DNA from: Litoditis marina
Lineage: Eukaryota; Nematoda; Chromadorea; Rhabditida; Rhabditidae
DNA length: 64,000 bases
NCBI GenBank assembly: GCA_964036275.1
Contig: OZ038436.1
Location: 22,781,904 to 22,845,903, forward strand
Direction of reading: 5' to 3'
The notes under the pieces are model-generated. The model had not been told where the DNA came from. It saw only the letters and a list, made by a program, of their open reading frames with translations, and made no database searches. Each line of letters begins with the position of its first letter. The first letter of the stretch is position 1. Of the stretch, positions 36,108 through 47,982 are shown in pieces. The position numbers and the translations under genes are program-made.

Positions 36108-36179
36108 GGTCCCGTGGTGTAGCGGTTAGCACTCAGGACTTTGAATCCTGCGACGCGAGTTCAAATCTCGCCGGGACCT
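36108..36179 (+). tRNA. tRNA-Gln-TTG: tRNA-Gln (TTG), copy P55
   Basis: Body as P1; step 465 bp; T-run 6. Confidence 0.97.
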
Positions 36180-36572
36180 ATCTTTTTTCTGTTTTCACTA
36201 AAATTTTGTTTTCACACGTGTACCCCTTTTAAGCTCGGCTTAAATACACACATTTTCCGTACAACGTATTTTTGGAACTGAACAGAAGTGACAAATGACA
36301 AATTATAACAAATAGTTCGATTATTGTATTTTTATAATTTTGTGTAGTTTCGTAAATTACTGGAGGAACTTACTTACAGAATTGTTACCACAATTATCGG
36401 CACAACTCATTCTATTGGCACTTCTAGAAATGGATAGAAAACTCTTTCTAACCGTTTGAGTTTGTTTATACGATAAAAAGGTAGGGGTTTGCAGGTATCC
36501 GGCTGCAAGGGGTGGACTGTGGTGTGTGACATCATCGGAGACCTTCCCGCGAAGAGGGGGAAGAGAAACACC

Positions 36573-36644
36573 GGTCCCGTGGTGTAGCGGTTAGCACTCA
36601 GGACTTTGAATCCTGCGACGCGAGTTCAAATCTCGCCGGGACCT
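36573..36644 (+). tRNA. tRNA-Gln-TTG: tRNA-Gln (TTG), copy P56
   Basis: Body as P1; step 465 bp; T-run 7. Confidence 0.97.
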
Positions 36645-37034
36645 ATCTTTTTTTCTGTTTTCACTAAAATTTTGTTTTCACACGTGTACCCCTTTTAAGC
36701 TCGGCTTAAATACACACATTTTCCGTACAACGTATTTTTGGAACTGAACAGAAGTGACAAATGACAAATTATAACAAATAGTTCGATTATTTTTTTTAAT
36801 TGTGTGTAGTTTCGTAAATTACTGGAGAAATTTACTTACAGAAGTTTTACCACAATTATCGGCACAATCCATTCTATTGGCACTTCTAAAAATGAAAACA
36901 CAACTCTTTCTAACCGTTTGAATTTGTTTATACGATAAAAAGGTAGGGGTTTGCAGGTATCCGGCTGCAAGGGGTGGACTGTGGTGTGTGACATCATCGG
37001 AGACCTTCCCGCGAAGAGGGGGAAGAGAAACACC

Positions 37035-37106
37035 GGTCCCGTGGTGTAGCGGTTAGCACTCAGGACTTTGAATCCTGCGACGCGAGTTCAAATCTCGCCG
37101 GGACCT
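37035..37106 (+). tRNA. tRNA-Gln-TTG: tRNA-Gln (TTG), copy P57
   Basis: Body as P1; step 462 bp; T-run 6. Its spacer carries the first TTCGAG-rich element. Confidence 0.97.
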
Positions 37107-37304
37107 ATCTTTTTTCTGTTTTCACTAAAATTTTGTTTTCACACGTGTACCCCTTTTAAGCTCGGCTTAAATACACACATTTTCCGTACAACGTATTTTT
37201 GGAACTGAACAGAAGTGACAAATGACAAATTATAACAAATAGTTCGATTATTGTATTTTTATAATTTTGTGTAGTTTCGTAAATTACTGGAGGAACTTAC
37301 TTAC

Positions 37305-37880
37305 TAGGGTTGTTAATCGAGTTGAAAATTTCGAGTTTTTCGAGTTTCGAGTTTTTCGAGTTTTCAAAAATTCGAGTTTTTCGAGTTTCGAGTTTTTCGA
37401 GTTTTCGAAAATTCGAGTTTTTCGAGTTTCGAGTTTTTCGAGTTTCCGATATTTCGAGTTTTTCGAGTTTCGAGTTTTTCGAGTTTTCGAAATTTCGAGT
37501 TTTTCGAGTTTCGAGTTTTTCGAGTTCGGAAATTTTCGAGTTTTTCGAGTTTCGAGTTGAACTCAGAACTCGAAATTTCGAGTTTTTTGAGTTTTTTCGT
37601 TGAAAATTTCGAGTTTTTCGAGTTTCAATCTCAAAAAATTCGAGTTTTTCGAGTTTCAGAAAATTCGAGTTTTTCGAGTTTCGAGTTTTTCGAGTTTCAG
37701 AAAATTCGAGTTTTTCGAGTTTCGAGTTTTTCGAGTTTTCGAAATTTCGAGTTTTTCGAGTTTCGAGTTTTTCGAGTTCCGAAATTTTCGAGTTTTTCGA
37801 GTTTCGAGTTGAACTCGAAACTCGAAATTTCGAGTTTATTTCGAGTTTTTCGAGTTCGAGTTTATTTTTTAACAACCCTA
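37305..37880. mobile_element. 576-bp hAT-like foldback element, copy 1
   Basis: It is bounded by tagggttgttaa and ttaacaaccta-type inverted ends (tagggttg / caaccctа read on opposite strands) and by the 8-bp direct repeat ttacttac (37297-37304 and 37881-37888). An 8-bp duplication with TAGGG-type ends fits hAT transposons. The interior is almost wholly tttcgag words in both orientations and is self-complementary. All frames across it are repetitive (FEFFEF, EKLE), so no protein is implied. It lies in the spacer between P57 and P58. Confidence 0.85.
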
Positions 37881-38083
37881 TTACTTACAGAATTGTTACC
37901 ACAATTATCGGCACAACTCATTCTATTGGCACTTCTAGAAATGGATAGAAAACTCTTTCTAACCGTTTGAGTTTGTTTATACGATAAAAAGGTAGGGGTT
38001 TGCAGGTATCCGGCTGCAAGGGGTGGACTGTGGTGTGTGACATCATCGGAGACCTTCCCGCGAAGAGGGGGAAGAGAAACACC

Positions 38084-38155
38084 GGTCCCGTGGTGTAGCG
38101 GTTAGCACTCAGGACTTTGAATCCTGCGACGCGAGTTCAAATCTCGCCGGGACCT
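38084..38155 (+). tRNA. tRNA-Gln-TTG: tRNA-Gln (TTG), copy P58
   Basis: Body as P1; long step of 1049 bp because of the inserted element; T-run 7. Confidence 0.97.
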
Positions 38156-38545
38156 ATCTTTTTTTCTGTTTTCACTAAAATTTTGTTTTCACACGTGTAC
38201 CCCTTTTAAGCTCGGCTTAAATACACACATTTTCCGTACAACGTATTTTTGGAACTGAACAGAAGTGACAAATGACAAATTATAACAAATAGTTCGATTA
38301 TTTTTTTTAATTGTGTGTAGTTTCGTAAATTACTGGAGAAATTTACTTACAGAAGTTTTACCACAATTATCGGCACAATCCATTCTATTGGCACTTCTAA
38401 AAATGAAAACACAACTCTTTCTAACCGTTTGAATTTGTTTATACGATAAAAAGGTAGGGGTTTGCAGGTATCCGGCTGCAAGGGGTGGACTGTGGTGTGT
38501 GACATCATCGGAGACCTTCCCGCGAAGAGGGGGAAGAGAAACACC

Positions 38546-38617
38546 GGTCCCGTGGTGTAGCGGTTAGCACTCAGGACTTTGAATCCTGCGACGCGAGTTC
38601 AAATCTCGCCGGGACCT
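38546..38617 (+). tRNA. tRNA-Gln-TTG: tRNA-Gln (TTG), copy P59
   Basis: Body as P1; step 462 bp; T-run 6, followed by atgtttt. Confidence 0.97.
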
Positions 38618-39010
38618 ATCTTTTTTATGTTTTCACTAAAATTTTGTTTTCACACGTGTACCCCTTTTAGGCTCGGCTTAAATACACACATTTTCCGTAC
38701 AACGTATTTTTGGAACTGAACAGAAGTGACAAATGACAAATTATAACAAATAGTTCGATTATTGTATTTTTATAATTTTGTGTAGTTTCGTAAATTACTG
38801 GATGAACTTACTTACAGAATTGTTACCACAATTATCGGCACAACTCATTCTATTGGCACTTCTAGAAATGGATAGAAAACTCTTTCTAACCGTTTGAGTT
38901 TGTTTATACGATAAAAAGGTAGGGGGTTGCAGGTATCCGGCTGCAAGGGGTGGACTGTGGTGTGTGACATCATCGGAGACCTTCCCGCGAAGAGGGGGAA
39001 GAGAAACACC

Positions 39011-39082
39011 GGTCCCGTGGTGTAGCGGTTAGCACTCAGGACTTTGAATCCTGCGACGCGAGTTCAAATCTCGCCGGGACCT
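39011..39082 (+). tRNA. tRNA-Gln-TTG: tRNA-Gln (TTG), copy P60
   Basis: Body as P1; step 465 bp; T-run 6. Confidence 0.97.
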
Positions 39083-39469
39083 ATCTTTTTTCTGTTTTCA
39101 CTAAAATTTTGTGTTCACACGTGTACCCCTTTTAAGCTCGGCTTAAATACACACATTTTCCGTACAACGTATTTTTGGAACTGAACAGAAGTGACAAATG
39201 ACAAATTATAACAAATAGTTCGATTATTTTTTTAATTGTGTGTAGTTTCGTAAATTACTGGAGTACCTTACTTACAGAAGTGTTACCACAATTATCCGGA
39301 CAACCCATTCTATTGGAACTAATAAAAACAGATAGACAACTCTTTCTAACCGTTTGAGTTTGTTTATACGATAAACAGTTAGGGATTTGCAGGTATCCGG
39401 CTGCAAGGGGTGGACTGTGGTGTGTGACATCATGGTGACCTGTCCGCGAAGAGGGGGAAGAGAAACACC

Positions 39470-39541
39470 GGTCCCGTGGTGTAGCGGTTAGCACTCAGGA
39501 CTTTGAATCCTGCGACGCGAGTTCAAATCTCGCCGGGACCT
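39470..39541 (+). tRNA. tRNA-Gln-TTG: tRNA-Gln (TTG), copy P61
   Basis: Body as P1; step 459 bp; T-run 6. The 5' flank is the divergent catggtgacctgtccgcg type found also before P67, P71 and M8. Confidence 0.97.
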
Positions 39542-39934
39542 ATCTTTTTTCTGTTTTCACTAAAATTTTGTTTTCACACGTGTACCCCTTTTAAGCTCGG
39601 CTTAAATACACAAATTTTCCGTACAACGTATTTTTGGAACTGAACAGAAGTGACAAATGACAAATTATAACAAATAGTTCGATTATTGTATTTTTATAAT
39701 TTTGTGTAGTTTCGTAAATTACTGGAGGAACTTACTTACAGAATTGTTACCACAATTATCGGCACAACTCATTCTATTGGCACTTCTAGAAATGGATAGA
39801 AAACTCTTTCTAACCGTTTGAGTTTGTTTATACGATAAAAAGGTAGGGGTTTGCAGGTATCCGGCTGCAAGGGGTGGACTGTGGTGTGTGACATCATCGG
39901 AGACCTTCCCGCGAAGAGGGGGAAGAGAAACACC

Positions 39935-40006
39935 GGTCCCGTGGTGTAGCGGTTAGCACTCAGGACTTTGAATCCTGCGACGCGAGTTCAAATCTCGCCG
40001 GGACCT
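39935..40006 (+). tRNA. tRNA-Gln-TTG: tRNA-Gln (TTG), copy P62
   Basis: Body as P1; step 465 bp; T-run 7. Confidence 0.97.
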
Positions 40007-40396
40007 ATCTTTTTTTCTGTTTTCACTAAAATTTTGTTTTCACACGTGTACCCCTTTTAAGCTCGGCTTAAATACACACATTTTCCGTACAACGTATTTT
40101 TGGAACTGAACAGAAGTGACAAATGACAAATTATAACAAATAGTTCGATTATTTTTTTTAATTGTGTGTAGTTTCGTAAATTACTGGAGAAATTTACTTA
40201 CAGAAGTTTTACCACAATTATCGGCACAATCCATTCTATTGGCACTTCTAAAAATGAAAACACAACTCTTTCTAACCGTTTGAATTTGTTTATACGATAA
40301 AAAGGTAGGGGTTTGCAGGTATCCGGCTGCAAGGGGTGGACTGTGGTGTGTGACATCATCGGAGACCTTCCCGCGAAGAGGGGGAAGAGAAACACC

Positions 40397-40468
40397 GGTC
40401 CCGTGGTGTAGCGGTTAGCACTCAGGACTTTGAATCCTGCGACGCGAGTTCAAATCTCGCCGGGACCT
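40397..40468 (+). tRNA. tRNA-Gln-TTG: tRNA-Gln (TTG), copy P63
   Basis: Body as P1; step 462 bp; T-run 6; exactly 3362 bp after its counterpart P57. Confidence 0.97.
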
Positions 40469-40666
40469 ATCTTTTTTCTGTTTTCACTAAAATTTTGTTT
40501 TCACACGTGTACCCCTTTTAAGCTCGGCTTAAATACACACATTTTCCGTACAACGTATTTTTGGAACTGAACAGAAGTGACAAATGACAAATTATAACAA
40601 ATAGTTCGATTATTGTATTTTTATAATTTTGTGTAGTTTCGTAAATTACTGGAGGAACTTACTTAC

Positions 40667-41242
40667 TAGGGTTGTTAATCGAGTTGAAAATTTCGAGTTT
40701 TTCGAGTTTCGAGTTTTTCGAGTTTTCAAAAATTCGAGTTTTTCGAGTTTCGAGTTTTTCGAGTTTTCGAAAATTCGAGTTTTTCGAGTTTCGAGTTTTT
40801 CGAGTTTCCGATATTTCGAGTTTTTCGAGTTTCGAGTTTTTCGAGTTTTCGAAATTTCGAGTTTTTCGAGTTTCGAGTTTTTCGAGTTCGGAAATTTTCG
40901 AGTTTTTCGAGTTTCGAGTTGAACTCAGAACTCGAAATTTCGAGTTTTTTGAGTTTTTTCGTTGAAAATTTCGAGTTTTTCGAGTTTCAATCTCAAAAAA
41001 TTCGAGTTTTTCGAGTTTCAGAAAATTCGAGTTTTTCGAGTTTCGAGTTTTTCGAGTTTCAGAAAATTCGAGTTTTTCGAGTTTCGAGTTTTTCGAGTTT
41101 TCGAAATTTCGAGTTTTTCGAGTTTCGAGTTTTTCGAGTTCCGAAATTTTCGAGTTTTTCGAGTTTCGAGTTGAACTCGAAACTCGAAATTTCGAGTTTA
41201 TTTCGAGTTTTTCGAGTTCGAGTTTATTTTTTAACAACCCTA
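40667..41242. mobile_element. 576-bp hAT-like foldback element, copy 2
   Basis: Same element, ends and ttacttac duplication as copy 1, 3362 bp downstream. It was copied by the block duplication, not by a second insertion, because its flanking unit sequence and position are the same. Confidence 0.9.
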
Positions 41243-41445
41243 TTACTTACAGAATTGTTACCACAATTATCGGCACAACTCATTCTATTGGCACTTCTAG
41301 AAATGGATAGAAAACTCTTTCTAACCGTTTGAGTTTGTTTATACGATAAAAAGGTAGGGGTTTGCAGGTATCCGGCTGCAAGGGGTGGACTGTGGTGTGT
41401 GACATCATCGGAGACCTTCCCGCGAAGAGGGGGAAGAGAAACACC

Positions 41446-41517
41446 GGTCCCGTGGTGTAGCGGTTAGCACTCAGGACTTTGAATCCTGCGACGCGAGTTC
41501 AAATCTCGCCGGGACCT
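41446..41517 (+). tRNA. tRNA-Gln-TTG: tRNA-Gln (TTG), copy P64
   Basis: Body as P1; step 1049 bp with the second TTCGAG-rich element; T-run 7. Confidence 0.97.
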
Positions 41518-41907
41518 ATCTTTTTTTCTGTTTTCACTAAAATTTTGTTTTCACACGTGTACCCCTTTTAAGCTCGGCTTAAATACACACATTTTCCGTA
41601 CAACGTATTTTTGGAACTGAACAGAAGTGACAAATGACAAATTATAACAAATAGTTCGATTATTTTTTTTAATTGTGTGTAGTTTCGTAAATTACTGGAG
41701 AAATTTACTTACAGAAGTTTTACCACAATTATCGGCACAATCCATTCTATTGGCACTTCTAAAAATGAAAACACAACTCTTTCTAACCGTTTGAATTTGT
41801 TTATACGATAAAAAGGTAGGGGTTTGCAGGTATCCGGCTGCAAGGGGTGGACTGTGGTGTGTGACATCATCGGAGACCTTCCCGCGAAGAGGGGGAAGAG
41901 AAACACC

Positions 41908-41979
41908 GGTCCCGTGGTGTAGCGGTTAGCACTCAGGACTTTGAATCCTGCGACGCGAGTTCAAATCTCGCCGGGACCT
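41908..41979 (+). tRNA. tRNA-Gln-TTG: tRNA-Gln (TTG), copy P65
   Basis: Body as P1; step 462 bp; T-run 6 then atgtttt, as P59. Confidence 0.97.
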
Positions 41980-42372
41980 ATCTTTTTTATGTTTTCACTA
42001 AAATTTTGTTTTCACACGTGTACCCCTTTTAGGCTCGGCTTAAATACACACATTTTCCGTACAACGTATTTTTGGAACTGAACAGAAGTGACAAATGACA
42101 AATTATAACAAATAGTTCGATTATTGTATTTTTATAATTTTGTGTAGTTTCGTAAATTACTGGATGAACTTACTTACAGAATTGTTACCACAATTATCGG
42201 CACAACTCATTCTATTGGCACTTCTAGAAATGGATAGAAAACTCTTTCTAACCGTTTGAGTTTGTTTATACGATAAAAAGGTAGGGGGTTGCAGGTATCC
42301 GGCTGCAAGGGGTGGACTGTGGTGTGTGACATCATCGGAGACCTTCCCGCGAAGAGGGGGAAGAGAAACACC

Positions 42373-42444
42373 GGTCCCGTGGTGTAGCGGTTAGCACTCA
42401 GGACTTTGAATCCTGCGACGCGAGTTCAAATCTCGCCGGGACCT
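42373..42444 (+). tRNA. tRNA-Gln-TTG: tRNA-Gln (TTG), copy P66
   Basis: Body as P1; step 465 bp; T-run 6. Confidence 0.97.
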
Positions 42445-42831
42445 ATCTTTTTTCTGTTTTCACTAAAATTTTGTGTTCACACGTGTACCCCTTTTAAGCT
42501 CGGCTTAAATACACACATTTTCCGTACAACGTATTTTTGGAACTGAACAGAAGTGACAAATGACAAATTATAACAAATAGTTCGATTATTTTTTTAATTG
42601 TGTGTAGTTTCGTAAATTACTGGAGTACCTTACTTACAGAAGTGTTACCACAATTATCCGGACAACCCATTCTATTGGAACTAATAAAAACAGATAGACA
42701 ACTCTTTCTAACCGTTTGAGTTTGTTTATACGATAAACAGTTAGGGATTTGCAGGTATCCGGCTGCAAGGGGTGGACTGTGGTGTGTGACATCATGGTGA
42801 CCTGTCCGCGAAGAGGGGGAAGAGAAACACC

Positions 42832-42903
42832 GGTCCCGTGGTGTAGCGGTTAGCACTCAGGACTTTGAATCCTGCGACGCGAGTTCAAATCTCGCCGGGA
42901 CCT
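42832..42903 (+). tRNA. tRNA-Gln-TTG: tRNA-Gln (TTG), copy P67
   Basis: Body as P1; step 459 bp; T-run 6; divergent 5' flank as P61. Confidence 0.97.
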
Positions 42904-43296
42904 ATCTTTTTTCTGTTTTCACTAAAATTTTGTTTTCACACGTGTACCCCTTTTAAGCTCGGCTTAAATACACAAATTTTCCGTACAACGTATTTTTGGA
43001 ACTGAACAGAAGTGACAAATGACAAATTATAACAAATAGTTCGATTATTGTATTTTTATAATTTTGTGTAGTTTCGTAAATTACTGGATGAACTTACTTA
43101 CAGAATTGTTACCACAATTATCGGCACAACTCATTCTATTGGCACTTCTAGAAATGGATAGAAAACTCTTTCTAACCGTTTGAGTTTGTTTATACGATAA
43201 AAAGGTAGGGGGTTGCAGGTATCCGGCTGCAAGGGGTGGACTGTGGTGTGTGACATCATCGGAGACCTTCCCGCGAAGAGGGGGAAGAGAAACACC

Positions 43297-43368
43297 GGTC
43301 CCGTGGTGTAGCGGTTAGCACTCAGGACTTTGAATCCTGCGACGCGAGTTCAAATCTCGCCGGGACCT
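43297..43368 (+). tRNA. tRNA-Gln-TTG: tRNA-Gln (TTG), copy P68
   Basis: Body as P1; step 465 bp; T-run 6. Confidence 0.97.
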
Positions 43369-43756
43369 ATCTTTTTTCTGTTTTCACTAAAATTTTGTGT
43401 TCACACGTGTACCCCTTTTAAGCTCGGCTTAAATACACACATTTTCCGTACAACGTATTTTTGGAACTGAACAGAAGTGACAAATGACAAATTATAACAA
43501 ATAGTTCGATTATTTTTTTAATTGTGTGTAGTTTCGTAAATTACTGGAGGAACTTACTTACAGAATTGTTACCACAATTATCGGCACAACTCATTCTATT
43601 GGCACTTCTAGAAATGGATAGAAAACTCTTTCTAACCGTTTGAGTTTGTTTATACGATAAAAAGGTAGGGGTTTGCAGGTATCCGGCTGCAAGGGGTGGA
43701 CTGTGGTGTGTGACATCATCGGAGACCTTCCCGCGAAGAGGGGGAAGAGAAACACC

Positions 43757-43828
43757 GGTCCCGTGGTGTAGCGGTTAGCACTCAGGACTTTGAATCCTGC
43801 GACGCGAGTTCAAATCTCGCCGGGACCT
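43757..43828 (+). tRNA. tRNA-Gln-TTG: tRNA-Gln (TTG), copy P69
   Basis: Body as P1; step 460 bp; T-run 6. Confidence 0.97.
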
Positions 43829-44221
43829 ATCTTTTTTCTGTTTTCACTAAAATTTTGTTTTCACACGTGTACCCCTTTTAGGCTCGGCTTAAATACACAC
43901 ATTTTCCGTACAACGTATTTTTGGAACTGAACAGAAGTGACAAATGACAAATTATAACAAATAGTTCGATTATTGTATTTTTATAATTTTGTGTAGTTTC
44001 GTAAATTACTGGATGAACTTACTTACAGAATTGTTACCACAATTATCGGCACAACTCATTCTATTGGCACTTCTAGAAATGGATAGAAAACTCTTTCTAA
44101 CCGTTTGAGTTTGTTTATACGATAAAAAGGTAGGGGGTTGCAGGTATCCGGCTGCAAGGGGTGGACTGTGGTGTGTGACATCATCGGAGACCTTCCCGCG
44201 AAGAGGGGGAAGAGAAACACC

Positions 44222-44293
44222 GGTCCCGTGGTGTAGCGGTTAGCACTCAGGACTTTGAATCCTGCGACGCGAGTTCAAATCTCGCCGGGACCT
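44222..44293 (+). tRNA. tRNA-Gln-TTG: tRNA-Gln (TTG), copy P70
   Basis: Body as P1; step 465 bp; T-run 6; 1849 bp after P66. Confidence 0.97.
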
Positions 44294-44680
44294 ATCTTTT
44301 TTCTGTTTTCACTAAAATTTTGTGTTCACACGTGTACCCCTTTTAAGCTCGGCTTAAATACACACATTTTCCGTACAACGTATTTTTGGAACTGAACAGA
44401 AGTGACAAATGACAAATTATAACAAATAGTTCGATTATTTTTTTAATTGTGTGTAGTTTCGTAAATTACTGGAGTACCTTACTTACAGAAGTGTTACCAC
44501 AATTATCCGGACAACCCATTCTATTGGAACTAATAAAAACAGATAGACAACTCTTTCTAACCGTTTGAGTTTGTTTATACGATAAACAGTTAGGGATTTG
44601 CAGGTATCCGGCTGCAAGGGGTGGACTGTGGTGTGTGACATCATGGTGACCTGTCCGCGAAGAGGGGGAAGAGAAACACC

Positions 44681-44752
44681 GGTCCCGTGGTGTAGCGGTT
44701 AGCACTCAGGACTTTGAATCCTGCGACGCGAGTTCAAATCTCGCCGGGACCT
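44681..44752 (+). tRNA. tRNA-Gln-TTG: tRNA-Gln (TTG), copy P71
   Basis: Body as P1; step 459 bp; T-run 6; divergent 5' flank as P61. Confidence 0.97.
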
Positions 44753-45145
44753 ATCTTTTTTCTGTTTTCACTAAAATTTTGTTTTCACACGTGTACCCCT
44801 TTTAAGCTCGGCTTAAATACACAAATTTTCCGTACAACGTATTTTTGGAACTGAACAGAAGTGACAAATGACAAATTATAACAAATAGTTCGATTATTGT
44901 ATTTTTATAATTTTGTGTAGTTTCGTAAATTACTGGATGAACTTACTTACAGAATTGTTACCACAATTATCGGCACAACTCATTCTATTGGCACTTCTAG
45001 AAATGGATAGAAAACTCTTTCTAACCGTTTGAGTTTGTTTATACGATAAAAAGGTAGGGGGTTGCAGGTATCCGGCTGCAAGGGGTGGACTGTGGTGTGT
45101 GACATCATCGGAGACCTTCCCGCGAAGAGGGGGAAGAGAAACACC

Positions 45146-45217
45146 GGTCCCGTGGTGTAGCGGTTAGCACTCAGGACTTTGAATCCTGCGACGCGAGTTC
45201 AAATCTCGCCGGGACCT
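45146..45217 (+). tRNA. tRNA-Gln-TTG: tRNA-Gln (TTG), copy P72
   Basis: Body as P1; step 465 bp; T-run 6. Confidence 0.97.
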
Positions 45218-45604
45218 ATCTTTTTTCTGTTTTCACTAAAATTTTGTGTTCACACGTGTACCCCTTTTAAGCTCGGCTTAAATACACACATTTTCCGTAC
45301 AACGTATTTTTGGAACTGAACAGAAGTGACAAATGACAAATTATAACAAATAGTTCGATTATTTTTTAATTGTGTGTAGTTTCGTAAATTACTGGAGGAA
45401 CTTACTTACAGAATTGTTACCACAATTATCGGCACAACTCATTCTATTGGCACTTCTAGAAATGGATAGAAAACTCTTTCTAACCGTTTGAGTTTGTTTA
45501 TACGATAAAAAGGTAGGGGTTTGCAGGTATCCGGCTGCAAGGGGTGGACTGTGGTGTGTGACATCATCGGAGACCTTCCCGCGAAGAGGGGGAAGAGAAA
45601 CACC

Positions 45605-45676
45605 GGTCCCGTGGTGTAGCGGTTAGCACTCAGGACTTTGAATCCTGCGACGCGAGTTCAAATCTCGCCGGGACCT
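45605..45676 (+). tRNA. tRNA-Gln-TTG: tRNA-Gln (TTG), copy P73
   Basis: Body as P1; step 459 bp; T-run 6. Confidence 0.97.
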
Positions 45677-46063
45677 ATCTTTTTTCTGTTTTCACTAAAA
45701 TTTTGTTTTCACACGTGTACCCCTTTTAAGCTCGGCTTAAATACACAAATTTTCCGTACAACGTATTTTTGGAACTGAACAGAAGTGACAAATGACAAAT
45801 TATAACAAATAGTTCGATTTTTTTTTAATTGTGTGTAGTTTCGTAAATTACTGGAGAAATTTACTTACAGAATTGTTACCACAATTATCGGCACAACTCA
45901 TTCTATTGGCACTTCTAGAAATGGATAGAAAACTCTTTCTAACCGTTTGAGTTTGTTTATACGATAAAAAGGTAGGGGGTTGCAGGTATCCGGCTGCAAG
46001 GGGTGGACTGTGGTGTGTGACATCATCGGAGACCTTCCCGCGAAGAGGGGGAAGAGAAACACC

Positions 46064-46135
46064 GGTCCCGTGGTGTAGCGGTTAGCACTCAGGACTTTGA
46101 ATCCTGCGACGCGAGTTCAAATCTCGCCGGGACCT
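46064..46135 (+). tRNA. tRNA-Gln-TTG: tRNA-Gln (TTG), copy P74
   Basis: Body as P1; step 459 bp; T-run 6. Confidence 0.97.
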
Positions 46136-46523
46136 ATCTTTTTTCTGTTTTCACTAAAATTTTGTGTTCACACGTGTACCCCTTTTAAGCTCGGCTTAAA
46201 TACACACATTTTCCGTACAACGTATTTTTGGAACTGAACAGAAGTGACAAATGACAAATTATAACAAATAGTTCGATTATTTTTTTTAATTGTGTGTAGT
46301 TTCGTAAATTACTGGAGGAACTTACTTACAGAATTGTTACCACAATTATCGGCACAACTCATTCTATTGGCACTTCTAGAAATGGATAGAAAACTCTTTC
46401 TAACCGTTTGAGTTTGTTTATACGATAAAAAGGTAGGGTTTGCAGGTATCCGGCTGCAAGGGGTGGACTGTGGTGTGTGACATCATCGGAGACCTTCCCG
46501 CGAAGAGGGGGAAGAGAAACACC

Positions 46524-46595
46524 GGTCCCGTGGTGTAGCGGTTAGCACTCAGGACTTTGAATCCTGCGACGCGAGTTCAAATCTCGCCGGGACCT
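46524..46595 (+). tRNA. tRNA-Gln-TTG: tRNA-Gln (TTG), copy P75
   Basis: Body as P1; step 460 bp; T-run 6. Confidence 0.97.
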
Positions 46596-46984
46596 ATCTT
46601 TTTTCTGTTTTCACTAAAATTTTGTTTTCACACGTGTACCCCTTTTAAGCTCGGCTTAAATACACAAATTTTCCGTACAACGTATTTTTGGAACTGAACA
46701 GAAGTGACAAATGACAAATTATAACAAATAGTTCGATTATTTTTTTTAATTGTGTGTAGTTTCGTAAATTACTGGAGAAATTTACTTACAGAAGTTTTAC
46801 CACAATTATCGGCACAACTCATTCTATTGGCACTTCTAGAAATGGATAGAAAACTCTTTCTAACCGTTTGAGTTTGTTTATACGATAAAAAGGTAGGGGT
46901 TTGCAGGTATCCGGCTGCAAGGGGTGGACTGTGGTGTGTGACATCATCGGAGACCTTCCCGCGAAGAGGGGGAAGAGAAACACC

Positions 46985-47056
46985 GGTCCCGTGGTGTAGC
47001 GGTTAGCACTCAGGACTTTGAATCCTGCGACGCGAGTTCAAATCTCGCCGGGACCT
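46985..47056 (+). tRNA. tRNA-Gln-TTG: tRNA-Gln (TTG), copy P76
   Basis: Body as P1; step 461 bp; T-run 6. Confidence 0.97.
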
Positions 47057-47449
47057 ATCTTTTTTCTGTTTTCACTAAAATTTTGTTTTCACACGTGTAC
47101 CCCTTTTAAGCTCGGCTTAAATACACACATTTTCCGTACAACGTATTTTTGGAACTGAACAGAAGTGACAAATGACAAATTATAACAAATAGTTCGATTA
47201 TTGTATTTTTATAATTTTGTGTAGTTTCGTAAATTACTGGAGGAACTTACTTACAGAATTGTTACCACAATTATCGGCACAACTCATTCTATTGGCACTT
47301 CTAGAAATGGATAGAAAACTCTTTCTAACCGTTTGAGTTTGTTTATACGATAAAAAGGTAGGGGTTTGCAGGTATCCGGCTGCAAGGGGTGGACTGTGGT
47401 GTGTAACATCATCGGAGACCTTCCCGCGAAGAGGGGGAAGAGAAACACC

Positions 47450-47521
47450 GGTCCCGTGGTGTAGCGGTTAGCACTCAGGACTTTGAATCCTGCGACGCGA
47501 GTTCAAATCTCGCCGGGACCT
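47450..47521 (+). tRNA. tRNA-Gln-TTG: tRNA-Gln (TTG), copy P77
   Basis: Body as P1; step 465 bp; T-run 6. The 5' flank has gtgtaacatc instead of gtgtgacatc. Confidence 0.97.
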
Positions 47522-47910
47522 ATCTTTTTTCTGTTTTCACTAAAATTTTGTTTTCACACGTGTACCCCTTTTAAGCTCGGCTTAAATACACAAATTTTCC
47601 GTACAACGTATTTTTGGAACTGAACAGAAGTGACAAATGACAAATTATAACAAATAGTTCGATTATTTTTTTTAATTGTGTGTAGTTTCGTAAATTACTG
47701 GAGAAATTTACTTACAGAAGTTTTACCACAATTATCGGCACAACTCATTCTATTGGCACTTCTAGAAATGGATAGAAAACTCTTTCTAACCGTTTGAGTT
47801 TGTTTATACGATAAAAAGGTAGGGGTTTGCAGGTATCCGGCTGCAAGGGGTGGACTGTGGTGTGTGACATCATCGGAGACCTTCCCGCGAAGAGGGGGAA
47901 GAGAAACACC

Positions 47911-47982
47911 GGTCCCGTGGTGTAGCGGTTAGCACTCAGGACTTTGAATCCTGCGACGCGAGTTCAAATCTCGCCGGGACCT
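47911..47982 (+). tRNA. tRNA-Gln-TTG: tRNA-Gln (TTG), copy P78
   Basis: Body as P1; step 461 bp; T-run 6. Confidence 0.97.

Larger units (their letters stand above)
36573..43296 (+). repeat. Two copies of a 3362-bp block (P56-P61 and P62-P67)
   Basis: All features, including the 576-bp TTCGAG element, repeat at exactly 3362 bp. By eye the two copies look almost or fully identical, the most recent large duplication in the array. Confidence 0.92.
42373..45604 (+). repeat. ~1849-bp higher-order block (P66-P68 and P70-P72)
   Basis: Steps of 459 and 465 bp and the divergent catggtgacctgtccgcg flank recur at an offset of 1849 bp. Confidence 0.85.

Noticed and set aside
37267..41332. Long frames rich in EKLE or FEFFEF over the TTCGAG elements
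   Set aside because: All come from translating a self-complementary TTCGAG minisatellite in different frames. Both strands are open for trivial reasons.
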